A stretch of 64,000 nucleotides of DNA from Streptomyces lucensis JCM 4490 (GTDB lineage: Bacteria > Actinomycetota > Actinomycetes > Streptomycetales > Streptomycetaceae): NCBI RefSeq assembly GCF_014650035.1, contig NZ_BMUE01000003.1:372001-436000 (forward strand). The letters are read 5' to 3'. Each line of letters begins with the position of its first letter. The stretch's first letter is position 1. Below the pieces are notes generated by a model. The model saw only the letters and a program-made list of their open reading frames with translations, had not been told where the DNA came from and searched no databases. Shown here piece by piece: positions 1-7,755 of this stretch. Both the position numbers and the translations under genes were made by a program.

Positions 1-1
1 A

Positions 2-2413
2 GCCAAGAACATGTTCGCGTGCGAGCACGTCACGCACAGCATGGGCCCGATGAAGACGGTCGGGGTCGTGGCCCGCGACGACATCGAGAACATGGTGGAG
101 ATCGCCGAGCCGGTCGGGGTGGTATGCGCGATCACGCCGGTCACCAATCCGACGTCCACCACCGTCTTCAAGGCGCTGCTGGCGCTGAAGACGCGCAACC
201 CGATCGTGTTCGCCTTCCACCCCTCGGCCCAGCGGTGCAGCGCGGAGGCGGCCCGCGTGGTGCGGGACGCGGCCGTCGCCGCGGGGGCGCCCGAACACTG
301 CGTGCAGTGGATCGAGTCGCCGTCCGTCGACGCCACGCACGCCCTGATGCACCACACCGGTGTCTCGCTGATCCTCGCCACCGGAGGCAACGCCATGGTG
401 AAGGCCGCCTACTCCGCGGGCAAGCCCGCGCTCGGCGTCGGCGCCGGCAACGTCCCCGCGTACGTCCACCGGACCGCCCGGCTGCGCCGGGCCGTCAACG
501 ACCTGGTGCTGTCCAAGTCGTTCGACAACGGCATGATCTGCGCCTCGGAGCAGGCCGTCATCCTCGACGACGCCGTCTACGACGCGGCGCTGACCGAGTT
601 CCGTGCCCTGCACGCCCACGTGGCCACCGCCGAGGAGAAGGCCAAGCTGGAGGCGTTCCTCTTCCCCGCCACCGGCGCGTCGGGCGGCGGCTGCGAGCCC
701 CGGGTCAACGCGACGGCGGTCGGGCAGAGCCCGGCGTGGATCGCCGCGCAGGCCGGGTTCGAGGTGGCCGAGGACACCTCGATCATCCTGGTCGAGGCCG
801 AACGGGTCGGCCCCGAGGAGCCGTTGACCCGCGAAAAGCTGTGCCCGGTGCTCGCCGTGCTGCGCGCACGGGACGAGCGGCAGGGCTTCGACCTGGCCGC
901 GGACATGGTCGCCTTCCACGGCCAGGGTCACAGCGCCGTCATCCACACCGAGGACGCGGCGCTCGCCGAGGCGTACGGGCAGCACATGAAGACGGTCCGG
1001 GTCATCGTCAACTCGCCCTCCTCGCAGGGTGCGATCGGCGGCATCTACAACGGCCTGCTGCCCTCGCTGACCCTCGGCTGCGGATCGTGGGGCAGCACCT
1101 CCGTGTCCAACAACGTCTCCGCCGCCCAACTGCTGAACATCAAGCGGGTCTCCACCCGCCGCAACAACCTGCAGTGGTTCAAGGTGCCGCCGAAGATCTA
1201 CTTCGAGCCGCAGGCCATCCGCTACCTCACCGACATGCCGGACGTTCACCGGGTCACGATCGTCACGGACGCGACCATGACCCGTCTCGGTTTCGTCGAC
1301 CGGGTCACCCGGGTGCTGCGGCGCCGCGCCGAGCCGGTGACCGTGCAGATCATCGACAACGTCGAGCCGGAGCCGAGCATCGACTCCGTCCGGCGCGGGG
1401 CCCGCCTCATGGGCGACTTCCGCCCGGACACGATCATCGCCCTCGGCGGCGGCTCGCCGATGGACGCGGCGAAGGTGATGTGGCTGCTGTACGAGCAGCA
1501 CGAGGCGGGCGTGGAAGTCGACTTCGCGGACATGCGGCAGAAGTTCTCCGACATCCGCAAGCGCGCCTTCCGCTTCCCGGTCCTGGGCCGGCTCGCCCGC
1601 CTGGTGTGCGTGCCCACCACCTCGGGAACCGGCGCGGAGGTGACACCGTTCGCGGTCATCTCGGACCCGGCCACCGGCAAGAAGTACCCGCTGGCCGACT
1701 ACGCGCTCACCCCCAGCGTGGCGATCGTCGACCCGCTGCTCACCTCCGCGCTGCCCAGGGCCCTGGCCGCCGACAGCGGCTTCGACGCGCTCACGCACGC
1801 CATCGAGGCGTACGTGTCCGTGTACGCCAACGACTTCACCGACGGTCTCGCCCTGCACGCCGTCAGGCTGGTCTTCGGCCACCTGGAAGCGGCCGTGAAC
1901 GACCGTGCGGACGCGCCCGGGGCCCGGGAGAAGATGCACAACGCGGGCACCATCGCCGGGATGGCCTTCGGCAACGCCTTCCTCGGCATCGTGCACGCCA
2001 TGTCGCACACGCTCGGCGCCACGTTCCACATCGCGCACGGACGCACCAACGCGGTCCTGCTGCCGCACGTCATCCGCTACAACGGCACCGTGCCGGCCAA
2101 GCTCACCGGGTGGCCCAAGTACGAGGACTACCGGGCCCCGGAACGCTTCCAGGACATCGCCCGCGCGCTCGGTCTGGCCGCCGCCACTCCCGCGGAGGGC
2201 GTGGAGTCCCTCGCCCGCGCCGTGGAGCGGCTGCGCGACGCCGTCGGCATCGAGCCGTCCTTCCAGGCCCTGGGCGTCGACGAACGCGACTTCCTCGACG
2301 CCCTCCCCCAGCAGGCGCTCAACGCCTATGAGGACCAGTGCGCGCCCGCCAACCCGCGCATGCCGATGCTGGACGACATGCAGGGGCTCATGCGTACGGC
2401 GTACTACGGCTGA
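2..2413 (+). CDS. adhE: Bifunctional acetaldehyde-CoA / alcohol dehydrogenase AdhE (5' end outside window)
   Basis: AdhE reduces acetyl-CoA to acetaldehyde and then ethanol, regenerating NAD+ when respiration is limited. The reading frame is open from base 2, so the true start lies upstream and roughly 80-90 residues are missing. The N-terminal part is a CoA-acylating aldehyde dehydrogenase, with the catalytic cysteine in the visible motif DNGMICASEQ. The C-terminal part, from about residue 400 of the visible protein, is an iron-dependent alcohol dehydrogenase with GGGSPMDAAK and the metal-binding stretch HAMSHTLGATFHIAHGR. Family members have about 870-890 residues, which fits. A strong hairpin follows the stop. 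The downstream genes (hibernation factor, CBS, USP) suggest an oxygen-limitation role, which is inference. Confidence 0.96.
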   Translation, partial: AKNMFACEHVTHSMGPMKTVGVVARDDIENMVEIAEPVGVVCAITPVTNPTSTTVFKALLALKTRNPIVFAFHPSAQRCSAEAARVVRDAAVAAGAPEHCVQWIESPSVDATHALMHHTGVSLILATGGNAMVKAAYSAGKPALGVGAGNVPAYVHRTARLRRAVNDLVLSKSFDNGMICASEQAVILDDAVYDAALTEFRALHAHVATAEEKAKLEAFLFPATGASGGGCEPRVNATAVGQSPAWIAAQAGFEVAEDTSIILVEAERVGPEEPLTREKLCPVLAVLRARDERQGFDLAADMVAFHGQGHSAVIHTEDAALAEAYGQHMKTVRVIVNSPSSQGAIGGIYNGLLPSLTLGCGSWGSTSVSNNVSAAQLLNIKRVSTRRNNLQWFKVPPKIYFEPQAIRYLTDMPDVHRVTIVTDATMTRLGFVDRVTRVLRRRAEPVTVQIIDNVEPEPSIDSVRRGARLMGDFRPDTIIALGGGSPMDAAKVMWLLYEQHEAGVEVDFADMRQKFSDIRKRAFRFPVLGRLARLVCVPTTSGTGAEVTPFAVISDPATGKKYPLADYALTPSVAIVDPLLTSALPRALAADSGFDALTHAIEAYVSVYANDFTDGLALHAVRLVFGHLEAAVNDRADAPGAREKMHNAGTIAGMAFGNAFLGIVHAMSHTLGATFHIAHGRTNAVLLPHVIRYNGTVPAKLTGWPKYEDYRAPERFQDIARALGLAAATPAEGVESLARAVERLRDAVGIEPSFQALGVDERDFLDALPQQALNAYEDQCAPANPRMPMLDDMQGLMRTAYYG

Positions 2414-2423
2414 CCGCGGCCGC

Positions 2424-2478
2424 TTCGGTCCGAGGGCCACCGGCCCCGGCCCCGGGGTCGGCCGGCCCTCGGACCGAA
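2424..2478 (+). terminator. Hairpin after adhE
   Basis: A 15-bp perfect inverted repeat (2424-2438 with 2464-2478) flanks a GC-rich centre, starting 10 bp after the adhE stop. It fits an intrinsic terminator without a T-run, as is usual in Streptomyces. Its 3' half overlaps a candidate regulatory box at 2455-2469, so the arms could also serve the next promoter. Confidence 0.6.
2455..2469 (+). promoter_or_regulatory. DosR/OsdR-like box upstream of the HPF-like gene
   Basis: GGGTCGGCCGGCCCT matches GGGnCCnnnGGCCCT at 10 of 11 defined positions and lies 65 bp before the ATG at 2534. The same spacing is seen for the boxes before the USP, PNPOx and Rv1733c-like genes. It overlaps the adhE terminator stem, so this copy is the least independent of the set. 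Confidence 0.35.
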
Positions 2479-2533
2479 CGGGCACACCGAGCAGGCTGGA
2501 AGCGCCACACAATGATCACAAGGAGTGCAGCAG

Positions 2534-2923
2534 ATGACTGTCAGGGACACCCCTGCGCATGACGCCGACACCGCCACCGCCGTGCAGGTGCGGGTGGAGG
2601 GCGAGGTGGGTGAGGAGGAACTCGCCTACGTCCGCGAGAAGGTCGGAGCCGCTCTCGCCCGTCCCGGGCTCGCGCCCGTCAGCGGCGACGTGCGGATCAC
2701 CAGGGCGGTCGCCCACCATGCCGAGCAGCCCTGGTCGGCGGGTGCCGAGATCCGGCTGGGCGGCGACGTCATCGTCGTCCAGGCCCAGGAGGCCAGCGCC
2801 CGTGAGCTCGCCGACCGCCTGCACGACCGGCTCCGCAGTCGGACGGAACGGGCCGCGCACCGCGCCGACGCGGCCCGCAGGTCGGCCACGCCGCCGCCGT
2901 GGCGCGGCGGACCGGAGCGCTGA
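2534..2923 (+). CDS. HPF/RaiA-family ribosome-associated (hibernation) protein
   Basis: This is a 129-residue protein resembling the ribosome hibernation promoting factor / sigma-54 modulation family. Those proteins bind the small ribosomal subunit and idle ribosomes during stress. Residues 15-95 have the short beta-alpha-beta-beta-beta-alpha pattern of that family (VQVRVEGEV, VRITRA, AEIRLGGDVIVVQAQ, then a helix rich in E, R and L). The tail is basic and proline-rich. The ATG at 2534 is chosen because AAGGAG sits 8 bp upstream; a GTG at 2525 overlaps that ribosome binding site. The gene stands between adhE and a CBS-BON gene. The family call is moderately sure and the hibernation role is inferred. 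Confidence 0.75.
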   Translation: MTVRDTPAHDADTATAVQVRVEGEVGEEELAYVREKVGAALARPGLAPVSGDVRITRAVAHHAEQPWSAGAEIRLGGDVIVVQAQEASARELADRLHDRLRSRTERAAHRADAARRSATPPPWRGGPER

Positions 2924-2978
2924 CCGGGCTCCGGGCGGCCCCGGTCCCGGCCCCTGTCGCGGTGGAAGGAGGACTCCC

Positions 2979-3623
2979 GTGAGAAGTCTCTCGGTCGGCG
3001 AGGTGATGACCCGTGAGGTCGTGCACGTCCGCCGGACGGAGCCCGGCATCGAGGTGGCCCGGTTGCTGAGCCGGCACGGCATCAGCGGGCTCCCGGTCGT
3101 CGACTCCGACGACAAGGTGCTGGGCGTGATCTCGGGCAGCGATCTGCGGGCGCTCACCGCCGAGGACGGGCGTGCGCCGGAAGCCGCGTGCACGGCGGCG
3201 GACCTGATGACGTCCCCCGCGATCACGGTGCATCCGGAGCAGCCGGTACCCGATGCCGCCCGGGTGATGGAGCGTCGCGGCATCGAGCGGCTGCCCGTGG
3301 TGGACGAGGAGGACCGTCTCATCGGCATCGTCACGCGTCGCGATCTGCTTCGGGTGTTCCTGCGCACGGACGACGACATCCGCCGCCAGGTGACCGAGGA
3401 CGTCGTGGGCGGTGAACTGGGGCTGCCGGCGGAGGCGGTCTCCGTCTCGGTGCGGGACGGTGTGGTCACGTTCCGGGGGCTCCTGGAGCGGCGCAGCGAC
3501 GTTCCGGTGGCGGTCCACGCCGCCTGGCGGCTGGACGGCGTCGTAGGGGTGGTCAACCACCTGGCCTACCGCGTCGACGACTGCGCACCACCGGCGGCGG
3601 CGTCCCGGGTGGTCAGCCCCTGA
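2979..3623 (+). CDS. CBS-CBS-BON domain protein
   Basis: A 214-residue cytoplasmic protein with two CBS domains (about residues 8-60 and 70-125), which typically bind adenosine nucleotides. A C-terminal BON domain (about 140-205) contains the typical VSVRDGVVTFRGLLERRSD. Both CBS units carry the G(I)SGLPVVD / RLPVVDEEDRLIGIVTRRDLL core. The GTG at 2979 is chosen because GGAAGGAGG lies just upstream and CBS1 begins 4 residues later. A 214-residue length is normal for this Streptomyces family. A paralogue lies at 6937-7662 in the same island. It is probably an energy sensor for stress; the partner is unknown. Confidence 0.9.
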   Translation: MRSLSVGEVMTREVVHVRRTEPGIEVARLLSRHGISGLPVVDSDDKVLGVISGSDLRALTAEDGRAPEAACTAADLMTSPAITVHPEQPVPDAARVMERRGIERLPVVDEEDRLIGIVTRRDLLRVFLRTDDDIRRQVTEDVVGGELGLPAEAVSVSVRDGVVTFRGLLERRSDVPVAVHAAWRLDGVVGVVNHLAYRVDDCAPPAAASRVVSP

Positions 3624-3654
3624 GCAGGAGGGGCCGGTGCGGGGGCGAGGCCCG

Positions 3655-3691
3655 TCGGGGCCCGCGGGCGAGCTCCGCCCGCGGGCCCCGA
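3655..3691 (+). terminator. Terminator hairpin after the CBS-BON gene
   Basis: A 16-bp perfect stem (3655-3670 with 3676-3691) with a 5-nt loop lies about 30 bp after the stop at 3623. Confidence 0.75.
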
Positions 3692-3908
3692 GGCACGTCG
3701 ACGGCGACCGCACACCCGCGAGCGGTGGCGCCTCCCCGGCGCCGCTTCCGCACGGAGGCCCGCCGCCATCGGCCGGGACCTCTCGTGCCGGCCCGCCGCG
3801 CCGACGAGTGCGCACCCGAGGGTCGCCTTCCGGCCGTCGGGCCCCGACCGGAGCGGGGGGCCGGGGACGTACTCCACCGGGGCCCGCGGCGCCTCCACGG
3901 CGGCCGGG

Positions 3909-3952
3909 CGTGCGCAAGCGGCGCCGGTGTTCCCCGGCGCCGCTTGCGCACG
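3909..3952 (-). terminator. Terminator hairpin for the broken USP gene
   Basis: A 19-bp perfect stem (3909-3927 with 3934-3952) and 6-nt loop lies 21 bp beyond the minus-strand stop at 3974. With the hairpin at 3655 it fills the roughly 350-bp gap between two convergent genes. No gene is seen in that gap. Confidence 0.8.
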
Positions 3953-3973
3953 TGGGCCTGCCGCCCGCACCCG

Positions 3974-4875
3974 TCACTCGTGGGGGACCACCGCGACCGG
4001 GGCGACGGCCCGCCGGACCAGGGCGTCGGTCACCGGGCCGATGTGTGCGCCGAGCGCGGCGTGACGCGCGGTGCGCCCGACGACGACCAGACAGGCGTCC
4101 CTGGAGACGTCGACCAGGTGGGAGGCCGCCCGGCCGATAACGGCCTGCTCGGTCACCGTCACGTCGGGGAACTTCTCCTGCCAGGGGCGCAGCACATCGG
4201 TGAGCGGCTCCCCGGCGTGCTGTGCCGCGCCGGTGTCGAGGCCGGTGTCCGCCGGGGAGGCGGCCGCGCCCCCGGGCCGCCGTCCGTGGACGACCCGCAG
4301 TGCGGCGGCGCGCCGGGACGCGGCGTCGAAGGCGAACCGCAGGACGGCCTCGTCGGTTCCGTCGAGGTCGAACCCGACGACCACGTCGCGTCCGCCGGTA
4401 CCGGACTCGCAGCGCCGGTGTCCTCGTCCGGGGCGGGGCCCGGACGGACCAGCACCACCGGGCGCCCGGTCCGGGCCAGCACCGTCCGGCTCACGGAGCC
4501 GAGGAGGGCGCCGGCGGTTCTGCCCACGCCCCGTGACCCGAGCACCAGCAGCTCCGCCTCCTCGGCGGCGCCCAGCAGTGCCGTGGCCGGCAGCCCGGGG
4601 AGGCTGTCGGCGGTGACGGTGAGCCCGGGGTGACGGAGTGTCAGAGTGTCGCGGACCGAGGTGAGGAGTCGCGCCGTCCAGGCCGGGTCCGGCGCCGGCA
4701 CGCTGCCCGGCGCGAGGGGCGCGCGGGCGAGGGCCGGCCCTTCCCAGGCGTGCACGAGGCGGAGCGGAACACGGCGCAGGAGGGCTTCCCGGGCCGCCCA
4801 GTCGGCGGCCTCGAGGCTCTCACGGCTGCCGTCCAGGCCGATGGCGACGGGCAGTGCACGGGGTGCAGGGGACAT
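3974..4875 (-). pseudogene. Tandem universal stress protein, interrupted by a frameshift
   Basis: The two halves of one two-domain universal stress protein lie in different frames. The first domain starts at the ATG at 4875 (MSPAPRALPVAIGLDG, good AAGGAAG site). It includes the nucleotide-binding pattern LGSRGVGRTAGALLGS and runs to about 4390. The second domain continues in another frame from about 4384 (VVVGFDLDGTDEAVLRFAFD) to 3974, ending VAPVAVVPHE. The whole span is 902 nt, one base short of 301 codons, so a single-base deletion near 4384-4400 explains it. Intact paralogues at 5705 and 8861 have about 285-300 residues. It could be a true pseudogene, a sequencing error, or two separately translated domains. 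Confidence 0.8.
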
Positions 4876-4930
4876 GTCAGGGGCTTCCTTGTTCGTGGCT
4901 CCACTCTCGCGATCGGGGAGCCGGAACAGG

Positions 4931-4945
4931 AGGGCCACTGGTCCC
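4931..4945 (-). promoter_or_regulatory. DosR/OsdR-like box upstream of USP 1
   Basis: On the minus strand it reads GGGACCAGTGGCCCT, 56 bp before the ATG at 4875. It differs by one base from the box at 10416-10430. Confidence 0.55.
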
Positions 4946-4966
4946 TTGCGGGTGGCCCGGACGGGC

Positions 4967-5656
4967 TCACCAGGTGTCGATACGGCGGCCGGTCAGCGCG
5001 GTGATCGTGATGCGCACCCAGACGTCCCGTTCCCCTCCCGCCCACGGCTCGCTGAAGGCGCGCTCGGCGAGGCGGCGTACGGCGTCGGGGTCGGTCACCT
5101 GCTCGGCGGGCCCCCGTACCACGACGCTCCAGCCCTGGCTGAGCGCGTCGTCCACGCGGTCGACCTCGAAGGCCACCTCCCGGCCGAGCCCCTGGAGGGA
5201 GACCGTTCCCCGCTGGGTCCTGAAGACGACGGCGTCGTCGACGACGCCGTAGTTGACGGGAACGACGACGGGGGCCGCGTCGGTGGACACCGCGATCCGG
5301 CCCACGCCGTGCGTGGACAGCAGCCGGTGGCAGTCCTGTTCGCTCAGCTCGGTCAGGCGGGACGCGGCGGCGGCGCGCCCGGTGCCCGGCGGCAGGCCGG
5401 CGTTGCCGCCGCCGAGCTCCGTGGTGCTGGTCCGCAGCGCCCCGGCCAGCCGGAGCAGCGTGCCGGCTTCCGGTGCCGCGGTGCTGTGCTTCTCCAGGTG
5501 TTCGAGGTAGCTCGGGGCCATGGCCGCCCGGAAGGCCAGGTCCTCCACGGTGAGGCCCAGTTCCGTCCGCCGCCGTTCGATGCGGCGTCCGAGGTCGCCC
5601 TGCGGGGGCGGGTCGGCCTCGGACGGCGTCTGCTGCGGTGCTTGTCGTTCGGCCAT
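4967..5656 (-). CDS. XRE helix-turn-helix / PNPOx-fold fusion protein
   Basis: A 229-residue protein with two modules. Residues 22-75 form an XRE/Cro-type helix-turn-helix (RRIERRRTELGLTVEDLAFR, then PSYLEHLEK). Residues about 95-229 form a pyridoxamine-5'-phosphate-oxidase-like split barrel, the fold used by flavin- and F420-binding proteins (GVGRIAVSTDAAPVVVPVNY, GWSVVVRGPAEQVTDPDAV). The start at 5656 has GAGGAAG 5 bp upstream. It lies 48 bp downstream of USP 2 and is likely cotranscribed with it. It may be a redox- or cofactor-sensing regulator, but no ligand can be read from the sequence. A free-standing PNPOx paralogue is at 9908-10348. Confidence 0.88.
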   Translation of the reverse strand: MAERQAPQQTPSEADPPPQGDLGRRIERRRTELGLTVEDLAFRAAMAPSYLEHLEKHSTAAPEAGTLLRLAGALRTSTTELGGGNAGLPPGTGRAAAASRLTELSEQDCHRLLSTHGVGRIAVSTDAAPVVVPVNYGVVDDAVVFRTQRGTVSLQGLGREVAFEVDRVDDALSQGWSVVVRGPAEQVTDPDAVRRLAERAFSEPWAGGERDVWVRITITALTGRRIDTW

Positions 5657-5704
5657 GCTTCCTCACTCCTCGGACTGCGGACCGCCCCCGGTTCTCAGGG
5701 CAGG

Positions 5705-6559
5705 TCACACCCGGTGGGGTACGACCGCAACCGGGCACTGGGCGTGGTGCAGCAGGGTGTGCGCCACCCGGCCGAGCTGGAGTCCGAAGCGGCTCGGCCG
5801 GCGGCGGGCTCCGATGACGACGAGGTCGGCGGCGGCCGAACGGTCCAGGAGCACCTTGCGGGCCGTGCCCTCCAGCGTGGTGCGCTGTACCCGGACACCC
5901 GGAGGGCCGGCGGTCACGCCCCTCAGCAGGGCGTCCAGGACCTCTTCGGCCTGCTGCTCGTGGCGGGGACGGTCGGCGCTCTCCGGGGCGGGGCAGCGCC
6001 AGGCCCGTACGACGTCGAGGACACAGCCGCGGGCCTCGGCCTCCTGGAGGGCGAAGCGCACGGCCTCGCCGCCGGTGTCCGGGTCCCCGGCGCCGAGCAG
6101 GACTCGCCCGTGGGTGCCGGCCAGGCCGGCCCGGTCCCCGCGGACGACGACGACCGGGCACTGGGCCCGGGCTGCCACGGAAAGGCCGACCGAGCCCAGA
6201 AGCAGTCCTTTGATCGGGCCCCGGCCGCGGGCTCCGGTGACCACCGCGAAGGCTTCGTCGCCCTCCTGCAGCAGGGCGTCCGCCGCCTCCCGAGGGAGGA
6301 TGGCGGTGGTCGTCCTGACGTCGGGGGCGCGGTGCCGGGCCCGCTCCGCCGCCGAGGCGACGATGTGTTCGGCCATCACCTGTTCGGAGGGGCGTTCGCG
6401 GCTGCCCGACGGCAGGGCGCCTTCGTAGCGCTCCCACAGGGAGGCGTACACCAGCCGCAGCGTCAGACCACGGCGGGCCGCCTCGGCCACCGCCCAGTCG
6501 ACCGCCGTCAGGCTGGACTCCGATCCGTCCACGCCCACGACCAGGGGGAGTTCCGTCAT
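5705..6559 (-). CDS. Tandem-domain universal stress protein (USP 2)
   Basis: A 284-residue cytoplasmic protein with two Usp domains (about 1-142 and 150-284). The first has GVDGSESS near the start and the ATP-loop pattern GARGRGPIKGLLLGSVG at about 108-124. The second has a less complete loop (GARRRPSRFGLQLG) and ends CPVAVVPHRV. The ATG at 6559 has GGAAGG upstream; the much longer open frame to 6886 lacks family similarity. The gene leads a probable two-gene unit with the XRE-PNPOx gene. USPs of this size are induced by starvation or hypoxia in actinomycetes; induction here is inferred from the box at 6667-6681. Confidence 0.93.
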   Translation of the reverse strand: MTELPLVVGVDGSESSLTAVDWAVAEAARRGLTLRLVYASLWERYEGALPSGSRERPSEQVMAEHIVASAAERARHRAPDVRTTTAILPREAADALLQEGDEAFAVVTGARGRGPIKGLLLGSVGLSVAARAQCPVVVVRGDRAGLAGTHGRVLLGAGDPDTGGEAVRFALQEAEARGCVLDVVRAWRCPAPESADRPRHEQQAEEVLDALLRGVTAGPPGVRVQRTTLEGTARKVLLDRSAAADLVVIGARRRPSRFGLQLGRVAHTLLHHAQCPVAVVPHRV

Positions 6560-6666
6560 CGGGCACACCGCCTTCCGCCGGGCTGCCGGGCGGGCAGCAC
6601 GGGACTTCGATGCCACCGTGACACGCACCGTGGACCGGCACAAATGGGCCGTTCCGCCCTGTCCGC

Positions 6667-6681
6667 AGGGCCCTCGGGCCC
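6667..6681 (-). promoter_or_regulatory. DosR/OsdR-like box upstream of USP 2
   Basis: On the minus strand it reads GGGCCCGAGGGCCCT, a full match to GGGnCCnnnGGCCCT, 108 bp before the ATG at 6559. A partial match (GGGACTTCGATGCC) lies nearer, at 6601. Confidence 0.4.
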
Positions 6682-6936
6682 GAAGCCGGCACTGATCGCA
6701 GCCGTCTCGCGGTCCGCGGACGTACCCGGGGGGCCGGCCGGGATCCGGCCGACGGCCGGTGGGGCCACTCGGCCCCGCCCGGTGCCCGCTCAGCCCATGG
6801 GCCCGCGCGGCGGTACGGCGGAGTCTGGGTGCACCGCCCCGGCAGGAGGCGGCCCGCCAGTGCCCCGCCGGGCGAACGACCCGCACCCGCGGCGTCTTCG
6901 CCGGTCGTCGGCATCGTTTCCGAGGAGGAGCAAGCC

Positions 6937-7662
6937 ATGCAACCGACCAGGGTCGGCGCCGTGATGGTCCACGACGTCGTGACGGCTCAGTACGGCACCC
7001 CGTTCAAGGACGTCGTCCGGCTCCTCGGCGAGCACCGCGTCAGCGGGCTGCCGGTCGTGGACGAGGACGGCAGGGTCCTCGGGGTGGTCTCCGAGACGGA
7101 CCTGATGCTCCACCAGGCCACGCAGCCCTCGGGGCAGTCGTGGATCACCGGTCTGCGCCGGCTGCGCCACGACGCCCGGCAGGCCACGGCCAAGCGGCAC
7201 GCGCGCACCGCCGGCGGTCTGATGACGGCGCCCGCGGTCACCGTCCGCGCGGACGCGACGGTCGCCGAAGCCGCCCGTCTCATGGCCGCGCACCGTGTCG
7301 AGCGGCTGCCCGTGCTGGACCGGCAGGACCGCCTGGCCGGCATCGTCACCAGGCACGACCTGCTGCGTGTCTTCTTGCGCGGCGACGAGGAGATCCGCCG
7401 CGCCGTGCAGGAGCAGGTCCTCGGCGAGACGCTGTGGCTGGAGCCCCACGCCGTCGACGTCAGCGTCACCCGCGGGATCGTGACGCTCACCGGCCGGCTG
7501 GAACGGCGCAGCGAGATACCCGTCGCGCTCGGGATGACCGGCCGCCTCGACGGTGTCGTCGACGTCGTGGACAGGCTGTCGTACCGGCTCGACGACCGGC
7601 GCCTGCGGCCGGCCGAGCAGTCGCTGCACGGGGTGGCCGACGACTGGCTGCGCCGCCTGTGA
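6937..7662 (+). CDS. CBS-CBS-BON domain protein (second copy)
   Basis: A 241-residue paralogue of the protein at 2979, with CBS domains at about 5-60 and 95-150 and a BON domain at about 165-225 (VSVTRGIVTLTGRLERRSE). The inter-CBS linker is longer and basic (SWITGLRRLRHDARQATAKR). The ATG at 6937 has GAGGAGGAG upstream. The gene is divergent from USP 2 and ends at a perfect bidirectional terminator. It is probably an adenylate-sensing stress protein, with no partner identified. Confidence 0.9.
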   Translation: MQPTRVGAVMVHDVVTAQYGTPFKDVVRLLGEHRVSGLPVVDEDGRVLGVVSETDLMLHQATQPSGQSWITGLRRLRHDARQATAKRHARTAGGLMTAPAVTVRADATVAEAARLMAAHRVERLPVLDRQDRLAGIVTRHDLLRVFLRGDEEIRRAVQEQVLGETLWLEPHAVDVSVTRGIVTLTGRLERRSEIPVALGMTGRLDGVVDVVDRLSYRLDDRRLRPAEQSLHGVADDWLRRL

Positions 7663-7702
7663 CCCGTGAGGGGGGCCGGCGCGGCTCACGGAGCCCGCCG
7701 GC

Positions 7703-7750
7703 CACATGGGTGAGCCCCTTCCGGCCGGCCGTAAGGGGCTCACCCATGTG
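7703..7750. terminator. Bidirectional terminator between CBS-BON and alcohol dehydrogenase
   Basis: An 18-bp perfect inverted repeat (7703-7720 with 7733-7750) with a 12-nt GC loop lies between convergent stops at 7662 and 7756. Confidence 0.9.
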
Positions 7751-7755
7751 ATCCA

